A DNA stretch of 64,000 bases from Bacillota bacterium (GTDB lineage: Bacteria; Bacillota; Clostridia; Lachnospirales; Lachnospiraceae): the NCBI GenBank assembly GCA_023407575.1, contig JAEYLX010000014.1, forward strand, positions 62,001-126,000, written 5' to 3'. Made by a program: the position numbers and the translations under genes. Numbering within the stretch: the stretch's first letter is position 1; each line of letters opens with the position of its first letter. Shown piece after piece: positions 51,130-60,642 of the stretch. The notes beneath the pieces are model-generated. The model had not been told where the DNA came from, did not search any database, and saw only the letters and a program-made list of their open reading frames with translations.

Positions 51130-53835
51130 TTACATGTATTTTTTTAATAGTTCAAAAGCTGTAGAAAATGTTTTCTGTCTTTCGGAGAATTTGTAAGGTA
51201 TTAAAGTGTTTACCGGAAAATATTCCTGCAATAATCTAAACATAAAATCATTTTCCAAATCATTTTTTATTTCTATATCATATTCTATAACAGTAGGAAA
51301 TATGCTGATATCAAAATCCAAATTATTTTTTGTAAAATAATTATTTTGCGATATCCTGTAACAATTATGGAATTCTTCAATGATTAATTCTTTATACTTC
51401 TTTTTTTCAAATAAGTTGCAAATATTCCTATATGCTTCTTTTTCAATATACATACATTTAAATTTACCAGTTATACCTGGTCCTAAAACTTTCCCGTTTA
51501 AAGCATCGTCATAATACTCTCTACTCATTCTATTTGTTTTTATTTCTTCAAATAAAATGGGATTAGAAGTTTTTACAATTGTAATATCCATTTTCGTTTG
51601 ATTTATTTTTGTACATAATACATTCACTGATTTTATACCCGCATGATATAAAAAAGCCCAATACCCGAAAGTATAGCCATCTTTTGCAAAAAGAATACGA
51701 TGCATCATACCGCCCCCAGGCTTATATGAAAACCCCTTTCTCACATATTTATTAATGTTTTTTTCCATATCAAAAGTCAATAACTGTGCAATTGCATAAT
51801 TATAACAGTCCTTTATAAGTTTTTCCTCACATGGGATTTCTAATAATTCTGTCCTTGATAAATTTACAGGAAGTATACCTTCTCTATCTTCGATCCTTAT
51901 CTGAGGGATAGGAAAATGAAAACCATATTTTTCATGATTTCTAATATATGGACTATGAGGAATAATAATTCCATTACAAATTACATCATTTATACGCCAT
52001 GAATGCTTCTCTGAATAAGTCCATAAATAATTATCATATTCATTTTGCTCTAATTTGTATAAAATAGAATCATTATTTTTTGGGGATCTAGTTATGACTT
52101 CTTCTCCATTAATCATATATTTAACTTCTGGTGAAATATCTTCATACCAATTATACCATTTTATACTAAATATATGATTATTGTCTAATTCATTTATAAT
52201 ACTTTCTGATATATCTATAGAAATTATTGTTCCGATTTCTGTATTTATTCTTTTAATTTCTATATTATCCTGATCTAATTGAATATTAAATTCCCAGCCT
52301 AAATCGTCATCTATAAATTTTGTTTTAACATTAGCTTTATATCCCAATAAAAAAGTAGCTAATACACCAATTCCAAACTTTCCATTTCGCGAAATTTTTG
52401 ATTTTCCATTTAATTCTTTAAAATTCTTTAACCAATATTCACTTCTTCTATAGGATGCACCAGTAATTAGATAATAATTAACGATTGTATCAATTAACAT
52501 ACCGCTACCGTTATCTGTTATTTCAAACTTATTATTTTTAGTGTCTAAATTTATTATAATTTTTCCGGAATAGCTGCTACCTCTATCGGATTCTATACTC
52601 ATTCGCTCTCGACAAGCATCAACTGCATTTTGTAGAAGTTCTCTAACACCAAAACTTGGATCATTTCCATATAGTGGTTGTATTAATAATTTTAATATCT
52701 CTGCATTAACATCAAAAAAGGCACTATTTGTATAAAACTTAGTTTTGAATTCATCTATAATTTCATTTTTTAGTAAATTCGAGTCTACTCTTCTGATATT
52801 TAATCCCATAATTGAATTATTCCCGTATTGTTCACCTAATATTGCCCAGCATAAATCTAATTCATTTTGAACATCTTTGAGCCATGTTGTTGTTTTTATA
52901 AATTGATTTACATTAAAGGGTTGAGCATGAATAGAAACTCTTTCTGCATTATTTTCCCACACAAAATCTTCATATTTTATGCATTGGTTCCATGAAAATT
53001 CCTCTCTTGAAATATCTGAAGATTTTTTACTCATTGCGTCAATATTGCTAGAAGCACGCTCTTCACCTGCATCCAAATAATCTGCCAGTCTTAATAGTAT
53101 CATTAAGTAGAAAACTGCTATATTTTTTGGCCTATTTATAATACTATATTTTTTTTGTAAATATTTTTCGGTATCTCTTAATTTCATTCCGTGACTTCTA
53201 GCTATCAAACCAATTATGTCTCTTATATTTTCATCTATTTTTGTGTCCTTTAATAAATCAACGGATATATAACCATCAAATCCATCTATAATAATTTGAT
53301 GTGCTAATCGAGAATGATTTTGTCTTAAAAATTCTCCATAAACTAATATATCTCTTTTTTTTAGTTCAAATGCTTCCAGAGGTAGTTGTGTTATAGCGTC
53401 TGTACTTCCAAATATTTTTAATAACTGTTTATCGGAGTATCTACGTATTTCATATGTATATATTTCCCATGTTTTTTCCCATGTTTCATTATCTAACATA
53501 TATATTTTATTCTTTTTATTGGTTCCATAAATCAGTTTATGCATTGCATCAAAAGATATAAACATACCTATATCATGCAATATGGCAGCAATAATAAATA
53601 TACCCAATTCTCTTGCAGAAAGAATATTTAATGTATCATCAGGAATTAAATAGTTACTAATTTCTATTAAACGTTCTTCATGAATGACACCATGATTCGT
53701 ATATTCCGGAAAAAAATAAGGAGTAGTCGATAAATAATCTTGAGTATTTTTAATAACGTTATTAACATTAGCAGACCATAATTCATCTTCATGTAATTTA
53801 TTTATAAATCTTTTGGGGATTTTTATATGTGGCAT
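51130..53835 (-). CDS. HD-domain / Hsp90-like GHKL ATPase fusion, candidate conflict-system protein
   Basis: A 901-residue soluble protein. Residues 35-260 form an HD phosphohydrolase domain with His48, His52, the HD pair His87-Asp88 (AAILHDIGMF), His179, His215 and Asp252 as likely metal ligands. Residues 370-560 form an Hsp90/GHKL ATPase: RELLQNAVDACRER (N box), DNGSGM at 441-446 and GKFGIGV at 486-492. The remaining 340 residues resemble the middle part of Hsp90-like proteins. ATG at 53835 follows GGAGG. The codons are strikingly AT-rich compared with both flanks and the gene stands alone, which suggests horizontal transfer. A phage-defence or toxin role is an inference from architecture. 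Confidence 0.9.
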   Translation of the reverse strand: MPHIKIPKRFINKLHEDELWSANVNNVIKNTQDYLSTTPYFFPEYTNHGVIHEERLIEISNYLIPDDTLNILSARELGIFIIAAILHDIGMFISFDAMHKLIYGTNKKNKIYMLDNETWEKTWEIYTYEIRRYSDKQLLKIFGSTDAITQLPLEAFELKKRDILVYGEFLRQNHSRLAHQIIIDGFDGYISVDLLKDTKIDENIRDIIGLIARSHGMKLRDTEKYLQKKYSIINRPKNIAVFYLMILLRLADYLDAGEERASSNIDAMSKKSSDISREEFSWNQCIKYEDFVWENNAERVSIHAQPFNVNQFIKTTTWLKDVQNELDLCWAILGEQYGNNSIMGLNIRRVDSNLLKNEIIDEFKTKFYTNSAFFDVNAEILKLLIQPLYGNDPSFGVRELLQNAVDACRERMSIESDRGSSYSGKIIINLDTKNNKFEITDNGSGMLIDTIVNYYLITGASYRRSEYWLKNFKELNGKSKISRNGKFGIGVLATFLLGYKANVKTKFIDDDLGWEFNIQLDQDNIEIKRINTEIGTIISIDISESIINELDNNHIFSIKWYNWYEDISPEVKYMINGEEVITRSPKNNDSILYKLEQNEYDNYLWTYSEKHSWRINDVICNGIIIPHSPYIRNHEKYGFHFPIPQIRIEDREGILPVNLSRTELLEIPCEEKLIKDCYNYAIAQLLTFDMEKNINKYVRKGFSYKPGGGMMHRILFAKDGYTFGYWAFLYHAGIKSVNVLCTKINQTKMDITIVKTSNPILFEEIKTNRMSREYYDDALNGKVLGPGITGKFKCMYIEKEAYRNICNLFEKKKYKELIIEEFHNCYRISQNNYFTKNNLDFDISIFPTVIEYDIEIKNDLENDFMFRLLQEYFPVNTLIPYKFSERQKTFSTAFELLKKYM

Positions 53836-54111
53836 TTTTCCTCCTTTGTTCCGATTAAATAATAATCTTATCCATGCCAAGTGCTATCACAAAAGCTATA
53901 ATCCTCTTACCGATAAAAGTAGTGTCTGGCTTATTTGTATATTATTATCTTTTGATATCAAATTCTTTCTTCTCCACAATTTTTGTAAAGTAAGACTCGA
54001 TCATATAAATATTGATTTATAAACTCTTTGTACCCTTATTATCATTTAAACTCCTAAAATTATATCATTTTTGCTAAAAAAATTTCGTAATATATTGAAA
54101 TAGTAATCTTA
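53836..54111. other. AT-rich upstream flank of the HD-Hsp90 gene
   Basis: This stretch should contain the promoter for the HD-Hsp90 gene, but no near-consensus -35/-10 pair stands out. No gene, repeat or attachment site is evident. Together with the downstream flank it gives the gene an AT-rich border on both sides. Confidence 0.4.
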
Positions 54112-54438
54112 TTAAAATATTTTACCATATTCTGTAGAAAATCTCAATGTTTTTACTCTATTATATTTTATTATAGTATGTCTCTCTATCCTCATGTAAA
54201 CAACACAATACTTATCATTGACCTTGTACTTGATTACCGCATACAAACAATTATTAAATATTAAATAATACTTTATCAAGCAGTATTTGCTTATAGTAGT
54301 TCTTAGAAATAATCTTGGCTTATTATATATGGTTAACGAGAACCCTGTTGCAATATTATACTCATCTTTTGATAACGGAGATAAAGTTGCTTCTGATAAG
54401 ATAGTAAACCTCTTATATCGAAACCTGTATAAGTCCAT
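54112..54438 (-). CDS. Doubtful small protein
   Basis: An open frame of 108 codons in AT-rich DNA (LSPLSKDEYNIATGFSLTIYNK, KVNDKYCVVYMRIERH). It has no good ribosome binding site and I recognise no family. It may be a remnant of a gene that arrived with the HD-Hsp90 gene, or chance. Confidence 0.25.
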   Translation of the reverse strand: MDLYRFRYKRFTILSEATLSPLSKDEYNIATGFSLTIYNKPRLFLRTTISKYCLIKYYLIFNNCLYAVIKYKVNDKYCVVYMRIERHTIIKYNRVKTLRFSTEYGKIF

Positions 54439-54494
54439 AAATTAGGTCCGTCCATAATTCAACCTGTATTAGATATCTTTTTACGGGTTTACAT

Positions 54495-54538
54495 ATGGGA
54501 AAAGCCCTACATCCGTTGAGTTGTAGGACTTTTCCCAT
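54495..54538 (-). terminator. Terminator of the P1B ATPase gene
   Basis: ATGGGAAAAG and CTTTTCCCAT, extended by CCTACA/TGTAGG, form a long stem with a nine-base loop, about 45 bp after the ATPase stop on the minus strand. Confidence 0.75.
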
Positions 54539-54582
54539 TCCAAGAACAGTAGAATTTAAACATGTGATCTGCGATTTTTGAA

Positions 54583-56442
54583 TTAATTCTTTTTTTCCCA
54601 TTTCAAAAGTAACGAGGAATTAATAATGACAGCTACTGACCCTACATTGTGAACCAAAGCACCTAGAATAGGATTAAGTATTCCGGTAATGGCAAGTGCA
54701 ATTGCAATAAAGTTCAATATCATTGAGGCAGCAAGATTTATTTTAATTGTCTGCATGGTTTTTTTGGAAAGCTTAAGAAGGTGAGGGAGCTCCCTAATGT
54801 CGTCGCTTACAAGGACGATATCTGCAGCATCAATGGCAATATCACTGCCGACACCACCCATAGCAATCCCCACATGAGCGGTTTTAAGTGCAGGGGCATC
54901 ATTAATACCATCACCAACCATACATATAGCTTCGTTATTTGCCTGATAGGAACGGATAAGTTCCAACTTCGTTTCTGGCAGACAGTCAGCCTTTACCTCA
55001 GATATATTAGTTTCTTGGGATATGTAAGAAGCAGTTACTTTTGTATCTCCTGTTAATAGAACTGTCTTTACACCAATATCATGAATTGCTGCAACCATAT
55101 GTACAGCATCAGATCGAAGGATATCGGATAGGGCAATGATGCCGATGGCAGTTTTATTTTTTGCAAGATAGATGATGGTGCAGCCGTCTTCTTTTGCTTT
55201 ATTAGCAATAAAAAGCAGTTCTTTTGGAAGCTCTATTTTATGTTCCTGCATCAAGGCTTCATTCCCGGCATGAACTTCCTGACCAGAAATACGAGCAATT
55301 ACACCACGGCCTGCAAGTAATGTAAACTCTTCGGGTTGCTCTGGTAGTTTATGATTCTTATTCTTATAATCTGTAACAATTGCTTTGCCCAGTGGATGTT
55401 CCGAGCGTGATTCCGCAGCTGCTGCCAGGGTAAGAAGAGAAGTTACATCAATATCAGGATCAATGCTATGTATTTGGGTTACTGCGGGCTTACCATAGGT
55501 TAAGGTACCGGTTTTATCAAAGGCGATACGCTTCACCTGTGATAAACGTTCCAAGGCATCACCTTCTCGGATGAGAATACCAAATTTCGTGGCATTACCT
55601 ATCCCAGCCATAATCGCAGTAGGAGTAGCCAGTACTAATGCACAAGGGCAGAAAACAACCAAAATAGTAACAGAACGTATGATTTCACCTGTGACAAACC
55701 AGGTGATAGCAGCGGAGAGTAGGGCAATTACAACAATCCAGGTCGCCCATCTATCGGCTAAGCCAACAATCTTTGCTTTTCCAGCATCAGCAGATTCCAC
55801 TAGACGAATCATTCTTTGCAGAGAACTATCTTCACCGACCTTCTGGGCAACCATATCGAAGGTTCCAAACTGATTAACAGTACCACTGAATACCTCATCC
55901 CCCTCATTTTTATCTACTGGCAGAGATTCTCCAGTCATAACTGATTGATTAATAGAGGTTTGTCCTTTTAGAATTTTACCGTCTACAGCGACTGTTTCAC
56001 CTGCAAACACTCGTAAAACATCACCGATTTTAATTTGGTCTGCGGGTACAATTTCCTCATTATCTTCACATATCACGCGAGCAGTGGTAGGAGTTAAATG
56101 AACCAGCTTCTCAATGCCAGCACGAGCTTTTGCCACAGTGTGCTCTTCCAAGTAAGCACCAAGAGCCATGATGAAGGCTACTTCGCCAGCTGCAAATATC
56201 TCTCCGATGATGATGGAAGCTACGAGTGCAATGGATACAAGAACATCGGCCTTAATATCAAACTCGGTTATGAGTCCCACAATGGCACCTTTAATAATTG
56301 GAATACCACAAAGAATAATCGCTATCCAAGCTAAATCAATGGGAAGTGAACCAATGTGAAAGAAGCTGACCACTAATGCGAGAACGGATAAGATTAAAAA
56401 AAGAATAATACGCTTATTCTCATCTTTTATAAATGAAATCAA
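54583..56442 (-). CDS. P1B-type heavy-metal-exporting ATPase
   Basis: A 619-residue membrane pump without an N-terminal metal-binding domain. Seen are TGES in the actuator domain, the transmembrane CPC at 265-267, the phosphorylated Asp309 in DKTGTLT, SEHPLG in the nucleotide-binding domain and GDGINDAP. The last helices read LNFIAIALAI and HNVGSVAVIINSS, which matches neither the copper class (YN and MxxSS) nor the zinc/cadmium class (DxG) well, so metal specificity is open. The start is TTG after GGGAGAG. A CsoR-family gene nearby and mirrored GGGGTAT-type operators directly upstream indicate metal-induced expression, copper(I) being the first guess. Confidence 0.93.
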   Translation of the reverse strand: MISFIKDENKRIILFLILSVLALVVSFFHIGSLPIDLAWIAIILCGIPIIKGAIVGLITEFDIKADVLVSIALVASIIIGEIFAAGEVAFIMALGAYLEEHTVAKARAGIEKLVHLTPTTARVICEDNEEIVPADQIKIGDVLRVFAGETVAVDGKILKGQTSINQSVMTGESLPVDKNEGDEVFSGTVNQFGTFDMVAQKVGEDSSLQRMIRLVESADAGKAKIVGLADRWATWIVVIALLSAAITWFVTGEIIRSVTILVVFCPCALVLATPTAIMAGIGNATKFGILIREGDALERLSQVKRIAFDKTGTLTYGKPAVTQIHSIDPDIDVTSLLTLAAAAESRSEHPLGKAIVTDYKNKNHKLPEQPEEFTLLAGRGVIARISGQEVHAGNEALMQEHKIELPKELLFIANKAKEDGCTIIYLAKNKTAIGIIALSDILRSDAVHMVAAIHDIGVKTVLLTGDTKVTASYISQETNISEVKADCLPETKLELIRSYQANNEAICMVGDGINDAPALKTAHVGIAMGGVGSDIAIDAADIVLVSDDIRELPHLLKLSKKTMQTIKINLAASMILNFIAIALAITGILNPILGALVHNVGSVAVIINSSLLLKWEKKN

Positions 56443-56461
56443 AGTTATAACTCTCCCTTCT

Positions 56462-56502
56462 ATACCCCTGGGGGTATGGGTATAGTATACCCCCAGGGGT
56501 AT
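56462..56502. promoter_or_regulatory. Pair of mirrored CsoR-type operators upstream of the P1B ATPase
   Basis: ATACCCCTGGGGGTAT at 56462-56477 and ATACCCCCAGGGGTAT at 56487-56502 are exact reverse complements of each other, 25 bp apart. They match the known CsoR operator type (TACCCC-GGGGTA) and lie 20 bp ahead of the ATPase start. Confidence 0.88.
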
Positions 56503-56714
56503 GTTGTGTCAATAAATTATTTGCAAAAAGTAGAAGCTAAATTGCACACTCGAAAACAGATGAAGGGTGTAGCGGTTACTATAGTTTTCTTTAGATCTGC
56601 CATAGAAAAACATTGATAATCAACAAATATTCAAAGTATAATATTATCATATTGAGGGTTTGAAATAGTTGGCAAATACGAAGTAGAAAATTTATGTTAG
56701 AGGAGGAATAAAAT

Positions 56715-57092
56715 ATGCTCATACCTCATTTACATTTTGACGGAAGTTGCATGGAAGCGATTGACTTGTATGAAAAAGCCTTTAATACAAAAGTAGACAC
56801 AGAATCAATTGATTATATGTCTGATGGTAAAATAGCTCATGCAATTATGAAAATTCATGGCACGGAGATATTTTTAAATGATGCACTGAAATTTATGAAG
56901 GATACCTTCGCTATAAATTGTGGTGCCCATTTAATAATTACTTTTAGTACACCAGATGAATTACTTTTTTGCTATGAAGTTTTAAAATCAGAGGACAAAC
57001 CCTCTCCGTTTTATGAAACTTCATACAGTAAATTGGTAGGTAATTTCAAAGATAAATTCGGTGTTTTATGGGGATTTATGGTGAGCGCTTAA
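56715..57092 (+). CDS. PhnB-like VOC/glyoxalase-fold protein
   Basis: A 125-residue protein of the PhnB branch of the vicinal oxygen chelate superfamily. It opens with IPHLHFDGSCMEAIDLYEKAF, contains HAIMKIHGTEIFLND and ends with DKFGVLWGFM. Such proteins form dimers; many have no known reaction. GGAGG precedes the ATG. It is a single gene followed by a terminator. Confidence 0.88.
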   Translation: MLIPHLHFDGSCMEAIDLYEKAFNTKVDTESIDYMSDGKIAHAIMKIHGTEIFLNDALKFMKDTFAINCGAHLIITFSTPDELLFCYEVLKSEDKPSPFYETSYSKLVGNFKDKFGVLWGFMVSA

Positions 57093-57146
57093 TAAGCATT
57101 AGGCGAAGTTCAATTGCATTGTTGTCTTTCAAGATAGCGAACTAAA

Positions 57147-57170
57147 AAGGAGGGACTTACATCCCTCCTT
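57147..57170. terminator. Terminator between convergent PhnB-like and csoR genes
   Basis: AAGGAGGGA pairs perfectly with TCCCTCCTT across a six-base loop. The flanking U-run is short, so it may act with low efficiency in either direction. Confidence 0.7.
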
Positions 57171-57211
57171 CAATCATGTCCATATAGCAAAATGCATAAA
57201 ATATAATTAAT

Positions 57212-57487
57212 TTATGACATTCGTGAAAAATGTTCAATAGCCTTAGCAAAATCTGCAATAGTTTTATCCGAGTTGCCGTGCTCAATTCCTTCACGAACAC
57301 AATGATTTAAATGTCCTTCTAAAACAACTTGCCCAACCTTGTGTAATGCGCTTTTTGCAGCATTTATCTGAATCAATACCTCTTCACAGGGCACATCTTC
57401 TTCCACCATTTTATCAATTGCTTTCAACTGACCCATAATTTTATTTATGCGTTTGTGAAGATTATCGCTGTCCATACACTGGCGCAT
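57212..57487 (-). CDS. csoR: CsoR-family metal-sensing repressor
   Basis: A 91-residue all-helical repressor. The predicted metal ligands Cys34, His59 and Cys63 have the same spacing as the Cys-His-Cys copper(I) site of CsoR (VPCEEVLIQ, GHLNHC). The nickel/cobalt type RcnR would carry a histidine at the last position and the persulfide sensor CstR lacks the histidine. GGAGGTGG precedes the ATG. An operator half-match lies just upstream and two more ahead of the P1B ATPase, so it probably represses both. Confidence 0.9.
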   Translation of the reverse strand: MRQCMDSDNLHKRINKIMGQLKAIDKMVEEDVPCEEVLIQINAAKSALHKVGQVVLEGHLNHCVREGIEHGNSDKTIADFAKAIEHFSRMS

Positions 57488-57502
57488 GGCTCCACCTCCT
57501 TC

Positions 57503-57518
57503 ATACCCTTAGGGGTAT
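57503..57518. promoter_or_regulatory. CsoR-type operator ahead of csoR
   Basis: ATACCCTTAGGGGTAT differs at one arm position from the two operators at 56.46-56.50 kb. It lies 15 bp ahead of the csoR start and supports autorepression. Confidence 0.8.
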
Positions 57519-57748
57519 AATAAATATATCAGTTTTAGTACTTAACGTCAACTAAACCTCTAATTTGTTATATTGTGATGAAATGATGGCATCTTCTAGT
57601 AATGGTATTATACGTCCATTTTTTATTTGCTTTGTTGTGATAAAGGAATGGATTTTAATTATACATTCACTGTATAATATTGCTATGTATTTAATTCTTA
57701 ATTACCAGTAAATACAAAAAGGGAAGTTTATAGAAAGAGGAGGGTACT

Positions 57749-58273
57749 ATGTGTACAGTTCGTACTATTGTCGTTGTACCATATAATGAAAATTGGATTA
57801 TTGAATTTAATAAAATTAAAGATGAAGTATTACCTGCTATTTGTAACGATATTATTTCTTTTGAGCACGTCGGTAGCACCTCTGTTCCAGGATTATGGGC
57901 AAAGCCGATTATTGATATAAACATTATAGTTGAAAATATTAAGTTATCATTAGTTATTGAGATGTTATGCAGCATTGGATACATACATGAAGGTAATTTG
58001 GGAATTGAAGGGCGTGAAGCATTTAGATATTCAGATAAACCACATTTAATGCAACATAATTTATATGTGAGTACAAGAAATTCAGCTGAATATAAAAGAC
58101 AAATGACTTTTCGGGATTATTTAAAGGCGCATCCTTTGGATTGCATAAAATATAGTGAAATAAAATTAGAAATGTCAAAGAAATTTCCGCATGATATTGA
58201 CAGTTATATAAAAGGTAAAGAACCTGTAGTAATGGAAATATATCGAAAATGTGGAATACAACCTTGGAAGTAA
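57749..58273 (+). CDS. GrpB/UPF0157 family protein
   Basis: A 174-residue protein with a nucleotidyltransferase-like fold (VVVPYNENWIIEFNKI, FEHVGSTSVPGLWAKPIIDI, MTFRDYLKAHP). The GST and DI residues resemble the catalytic loop of this superfamily. The cellular substrate is unknown. GAGGAGGG precedes the ATG. Confidence 0.88.
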   Translation: MCTVRTIVVVPYNENWIIEFNKIKDEVLPAICNDIISFEHVGSTSVPGLWAKPIIDINIIVENIKLSLVIEMLCSIGYIHEGNLGIEGREAFRYSDKPHLMQHNLYVSTRNSAEYKRQMTFRDYLKAHPLDCIKYSEIKLEMSKKFPHDIDSYIKGKEPVVMEIYRKCGIQPWK

Positions 58274-58511
58274 CAATTGTGCCACCATTCAAGAACTACA
58301 CTATATAACTATATACTAGTATTGGCAATAATTGCTATTGTATTGTAACTATGCTATTATCTTACATAGTAAAATAATGTTAGATAAAACTGAAAGATTT
58401 ATTCCGAGATAAGCGCCATTGTTAAATCAAATGGTATTAAAAGTAAAACGGTATCTCATATCTATCCATTATGTCCGGCGTTTCCATTACATATCTATTA
58501 GGAGGATAAGG

Positions 58512-58760
58512 TTGAAAGCAAAACAAGCAAGGATTACAGGTATTGTAATGATGATTCTTGGCATATTATTTCTGTTAGTATCACTGAAATGTCAAGGGGT
58601 ATTTATGTTTATATTTATGTTCTCTGGATTTTTTGTATTTTTAGCTTCACAAGTGGTGCTTTTTATTTATTGGCGATGCTCCTATTGCAAAAAAATACTT
58701 CCTTTTAACGGATCCATTGGAATGGAATACTGTCCATATTGTGGTACAGAACTTGAGTAA
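58512..58760 (+). CDS. Small membrane protein with zinc-ribbon tail
   Basis: About 82 residues: two membrane helices (near 8-24 and 30-50) then a C-terminal zinc ribbon with paired CSYC and CPYC. TTG at 58512 is taken as start because GGAGG lies seven bases ahead; the frame runs further upstream but without a ribosome binding site. Function unknown. Confidence 0.7.
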   Translation: MKAKQARITGIVMMILGILFLLVSLKCQGVFMFIFMFSGFFVFLASQVVLFIYWRCSYCKKILPFNGSIGMEYCPYCGTELE

Positions 58761-58868
58761 TAAATTATTGATTGTAAAGAATCTTATATGTATAGTAAAT
58801 GGTACATGCTATTCAGTTGATTTTTTATATTAATTTATGGTTATAGGTTTAATAAGTGGAGGTACATG

Positions 58869-59342
58869 ATGGAAATAGAAGAAAATAACGATTGGGGCAA
58901 ATCCGTAGCGGGAATCGTCATAAAAGAAAATAAAGTTTTATTAACAAGACATACCTATGGTGGTGGAAAAGGAAAACTGATCATACCCGGAGGGTATATT
59001 AAGAAAAACGAGACTCCACAAGAAGCCGTTAAACGAGAAATACATGAAGAAACAGGTATTACAGTGGAGCCAATGGATATTGTAGGGATTCGATTTAATC
59101 TGAACGATTGGTATGTTGTATTTACAGCTCAATACATAAGTGGAACAGAAACATCGGATAACTCTGAAAATAGTGAAGTAGTTTGGCTGGACATGTATGA
59201 GGTAATTACACGGGAGGATGTGCCGGATTTAACTAAGAAATTAGTGGAAGGTGTAATAAATAATAAGAATAAAGCCTTTAAGAAGGTTCCTTATAGCGGT
59301 ACTGGTGAAAATGGTACTTACTCTTTGTATGGGTTGAGTTAA
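58869..59342 (+). CDS. NUDIX hydrolase
   Basis: A 157-residue hydrolase with the NUDIX box GGYIKKNETPQEAVKREIHEE followed by TGI, matching the Gx5Ex7REUxEExGU pattern. It cleaves a nucleoside diphosphate linked to another group; the substrate is not predictable. The second of two adjacent ATGs fits the GGAGG spacing. Confidence 0.9.
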   Translation: MEIEENNDWGKSVAGIVIKENKVLLTRHTYGGGKGKLIIPGGYIKKNETPQEAVKREIHEETGITVEPMDIVGIRFNLNDWYVVFTAQYISGTETSDNSENSEVVWLDMYEVITREDVPDLTKKLVEGVINNKNKAFKKVPYSGTGENGTYSLYGLS

Positions 59343-59399
59343 AAATCAGGAATAAAGTAATAAAAGCTTAAAAAGGTTCTCAGGAAGAAGGGATATAAA

Positions 59400-60155
59400 A
59401 TGAAAAGAGTGAAACTAAGTAAGATTATTGTTACTGCTATAGTACTTTGTATAATACTTATTGGAATATACTATATTCAATTTACCAGCCTGGGTTATTT
59501 TGCAACAGTACCACTGCGAGGTTATACGCAGGTTAAGGATAATATATATCTGGATAATGACTTTAGCGGAGATAGTTCTAATGTATTATCGATTATAGAG
59601 GAGGCAAATCAAAGAGTAAAATCATTTTGGGGAGATATTAAAAGTGAACCTCGTATCATCATTAGTGATAATGAAACAAAGCTTAAAAAAATGGGTTGGA
59701 CAGGAAATCCAGCATTAACTACAACGTCTGTATTCTTTGGAGCACATAGTTACGTTGTAATTTCACCCAAAGGCTTGAATGTTGATGTTGTTGCACATGA
59801 ATTAACTCATGCAGAATTACATAGCAGAATACATAAAGGGAAGCTGCTGAATAAAAAACGTATTCCGGTTTGGTTTGATGAAGGTGTGGCGATGCAGAAT
59901 GATTATCGCGATATATATAATTATGATGCTTGGGTTAACGTAACAGATGATGGTAAAAATATTACTGATTTATCACAATTAGAAAGTTACAGTCAATTTT
60001 ATAATCCAGATAGTAATATTCGTAGGTATAACTACATAATTAGTAAACACGAAGTTAGTGAATGGCTGAAAGAACATAGTGTTGACGAGCTGATTATATT
60101 AATAGATGCTGTTAACAAAGGACAATCCTTTCATAAATTATATGCAGTAAAATGA
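59400..60155 (+). CDS. Membrane-anchored zinc metalloprotease-like protein
   Basis: A 251-residue protein with an N-terminal membrane helix (8-28) and an extracellular domain. The zinc site is HELTH at 133-137 with Glu161 in WFDEG as the likely third ligand, the gluzincin pattern of peptidase-MA-like proteins. Substrate unknown. A strong terminator follows. Confidence 0.82.
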   Translation: MKRVKLSKIIVTAIVLCIILIGIYYIQFTSLGYFATVPLRGYTQVKDNIYLDNDFSGDSSNVLSIIEEANQRVKSFWGDIKSEPRIIISDNETKLKKMGWTGNPALTTTSVFFGAHSYVVISPKGLNVDVVAHELTHAELHSRIHKGKLLNKKRIPVWFDEGVAMQNDYRDIYNYDAWVNVTDDGKNITDLSQLESYSQFYNPDSNIRRYNYIISKHEVSEWLKEHSVDELIILIDAVNKGQSFHKLYAVK

Positions 60156-60217
60156 GCAGATACTAACACGAATCAACACATGCAGTATTAATATACTTAG
60201 GGTTATTACATTAATTG

Positions 60218-60258
60218 AAAAGGGTAGTTCCGAATAAGATCGGAATTGTCCTTTTTTT
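60218..60258 (+). terminator. Terminator after the metalloprotease-like gene
   Basis: AAAAGGGTAGTTCCGA pairs with TCGGAATTGTCCTTTT (two mismatches) around a six-base loop and runs into a long T-tract. Confidence 0.88.
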
Positions 60259-60344
60259 TTATGTAGTGAAAAGCAATGTGGCAAAATTAATATATTTGTA
60301 AGTAAATGAATAACTGTGCTAAACTAAATATATTTAGAATTGTG

Positions 60345-60531
60345 AAGAAAGACAAAACAGAAAGACAAAACAGAGAGATGAAACAGAAAAGCGAAACAGA
60401 AAGACAAAATAGAAAGACATAAACAGAAAGACATAAACGGAAAGACATATACAGAAAAACAAAACAGAGAGACGAAACAGGAAGATATAACAGTAAGATG
60501 TAATAGAAAACATAGCAGAAAGACATAAGAG
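60345..60531 (+). repeat. Purine-rich 13-bp tandem repeat ahead of the YesM-type kinase
   Basis: About 14 degenerate copies of AAAGACAAAACAG, most 13 bp and some 14, fill the region. The plus strand is almost free of T. It lies about 110 bp before the sensor kinase start. Open frames on the minus strand through it are low-complexity artefacts. Confidence 0.85.
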
Positions 60532-60642
60532 TGAATAGGAATATTATGCATAAAACCTGAGATATATGGCGGTACATTATTGTTAGGTAGCCTTCAGGTC
60601 AAAAAATAGCATTATGATTTCGGTGGGGAAAGGAAGGAATAA

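Noticed and set aside
54413..54601. A 62-codon minus-strand frame after the P1B ATPase
   Set aside because: It runs through the terminator hairpin and overlaps the ATPase stop; no ribosome binding site.
60287..60577. Minus-strand frames of 96 and 75 codons, very rich in Phe, Leu, Ser and Cys
   Set aside because: They are low-complexity readings of the 13-bp purine repeat array and carry no start signals.
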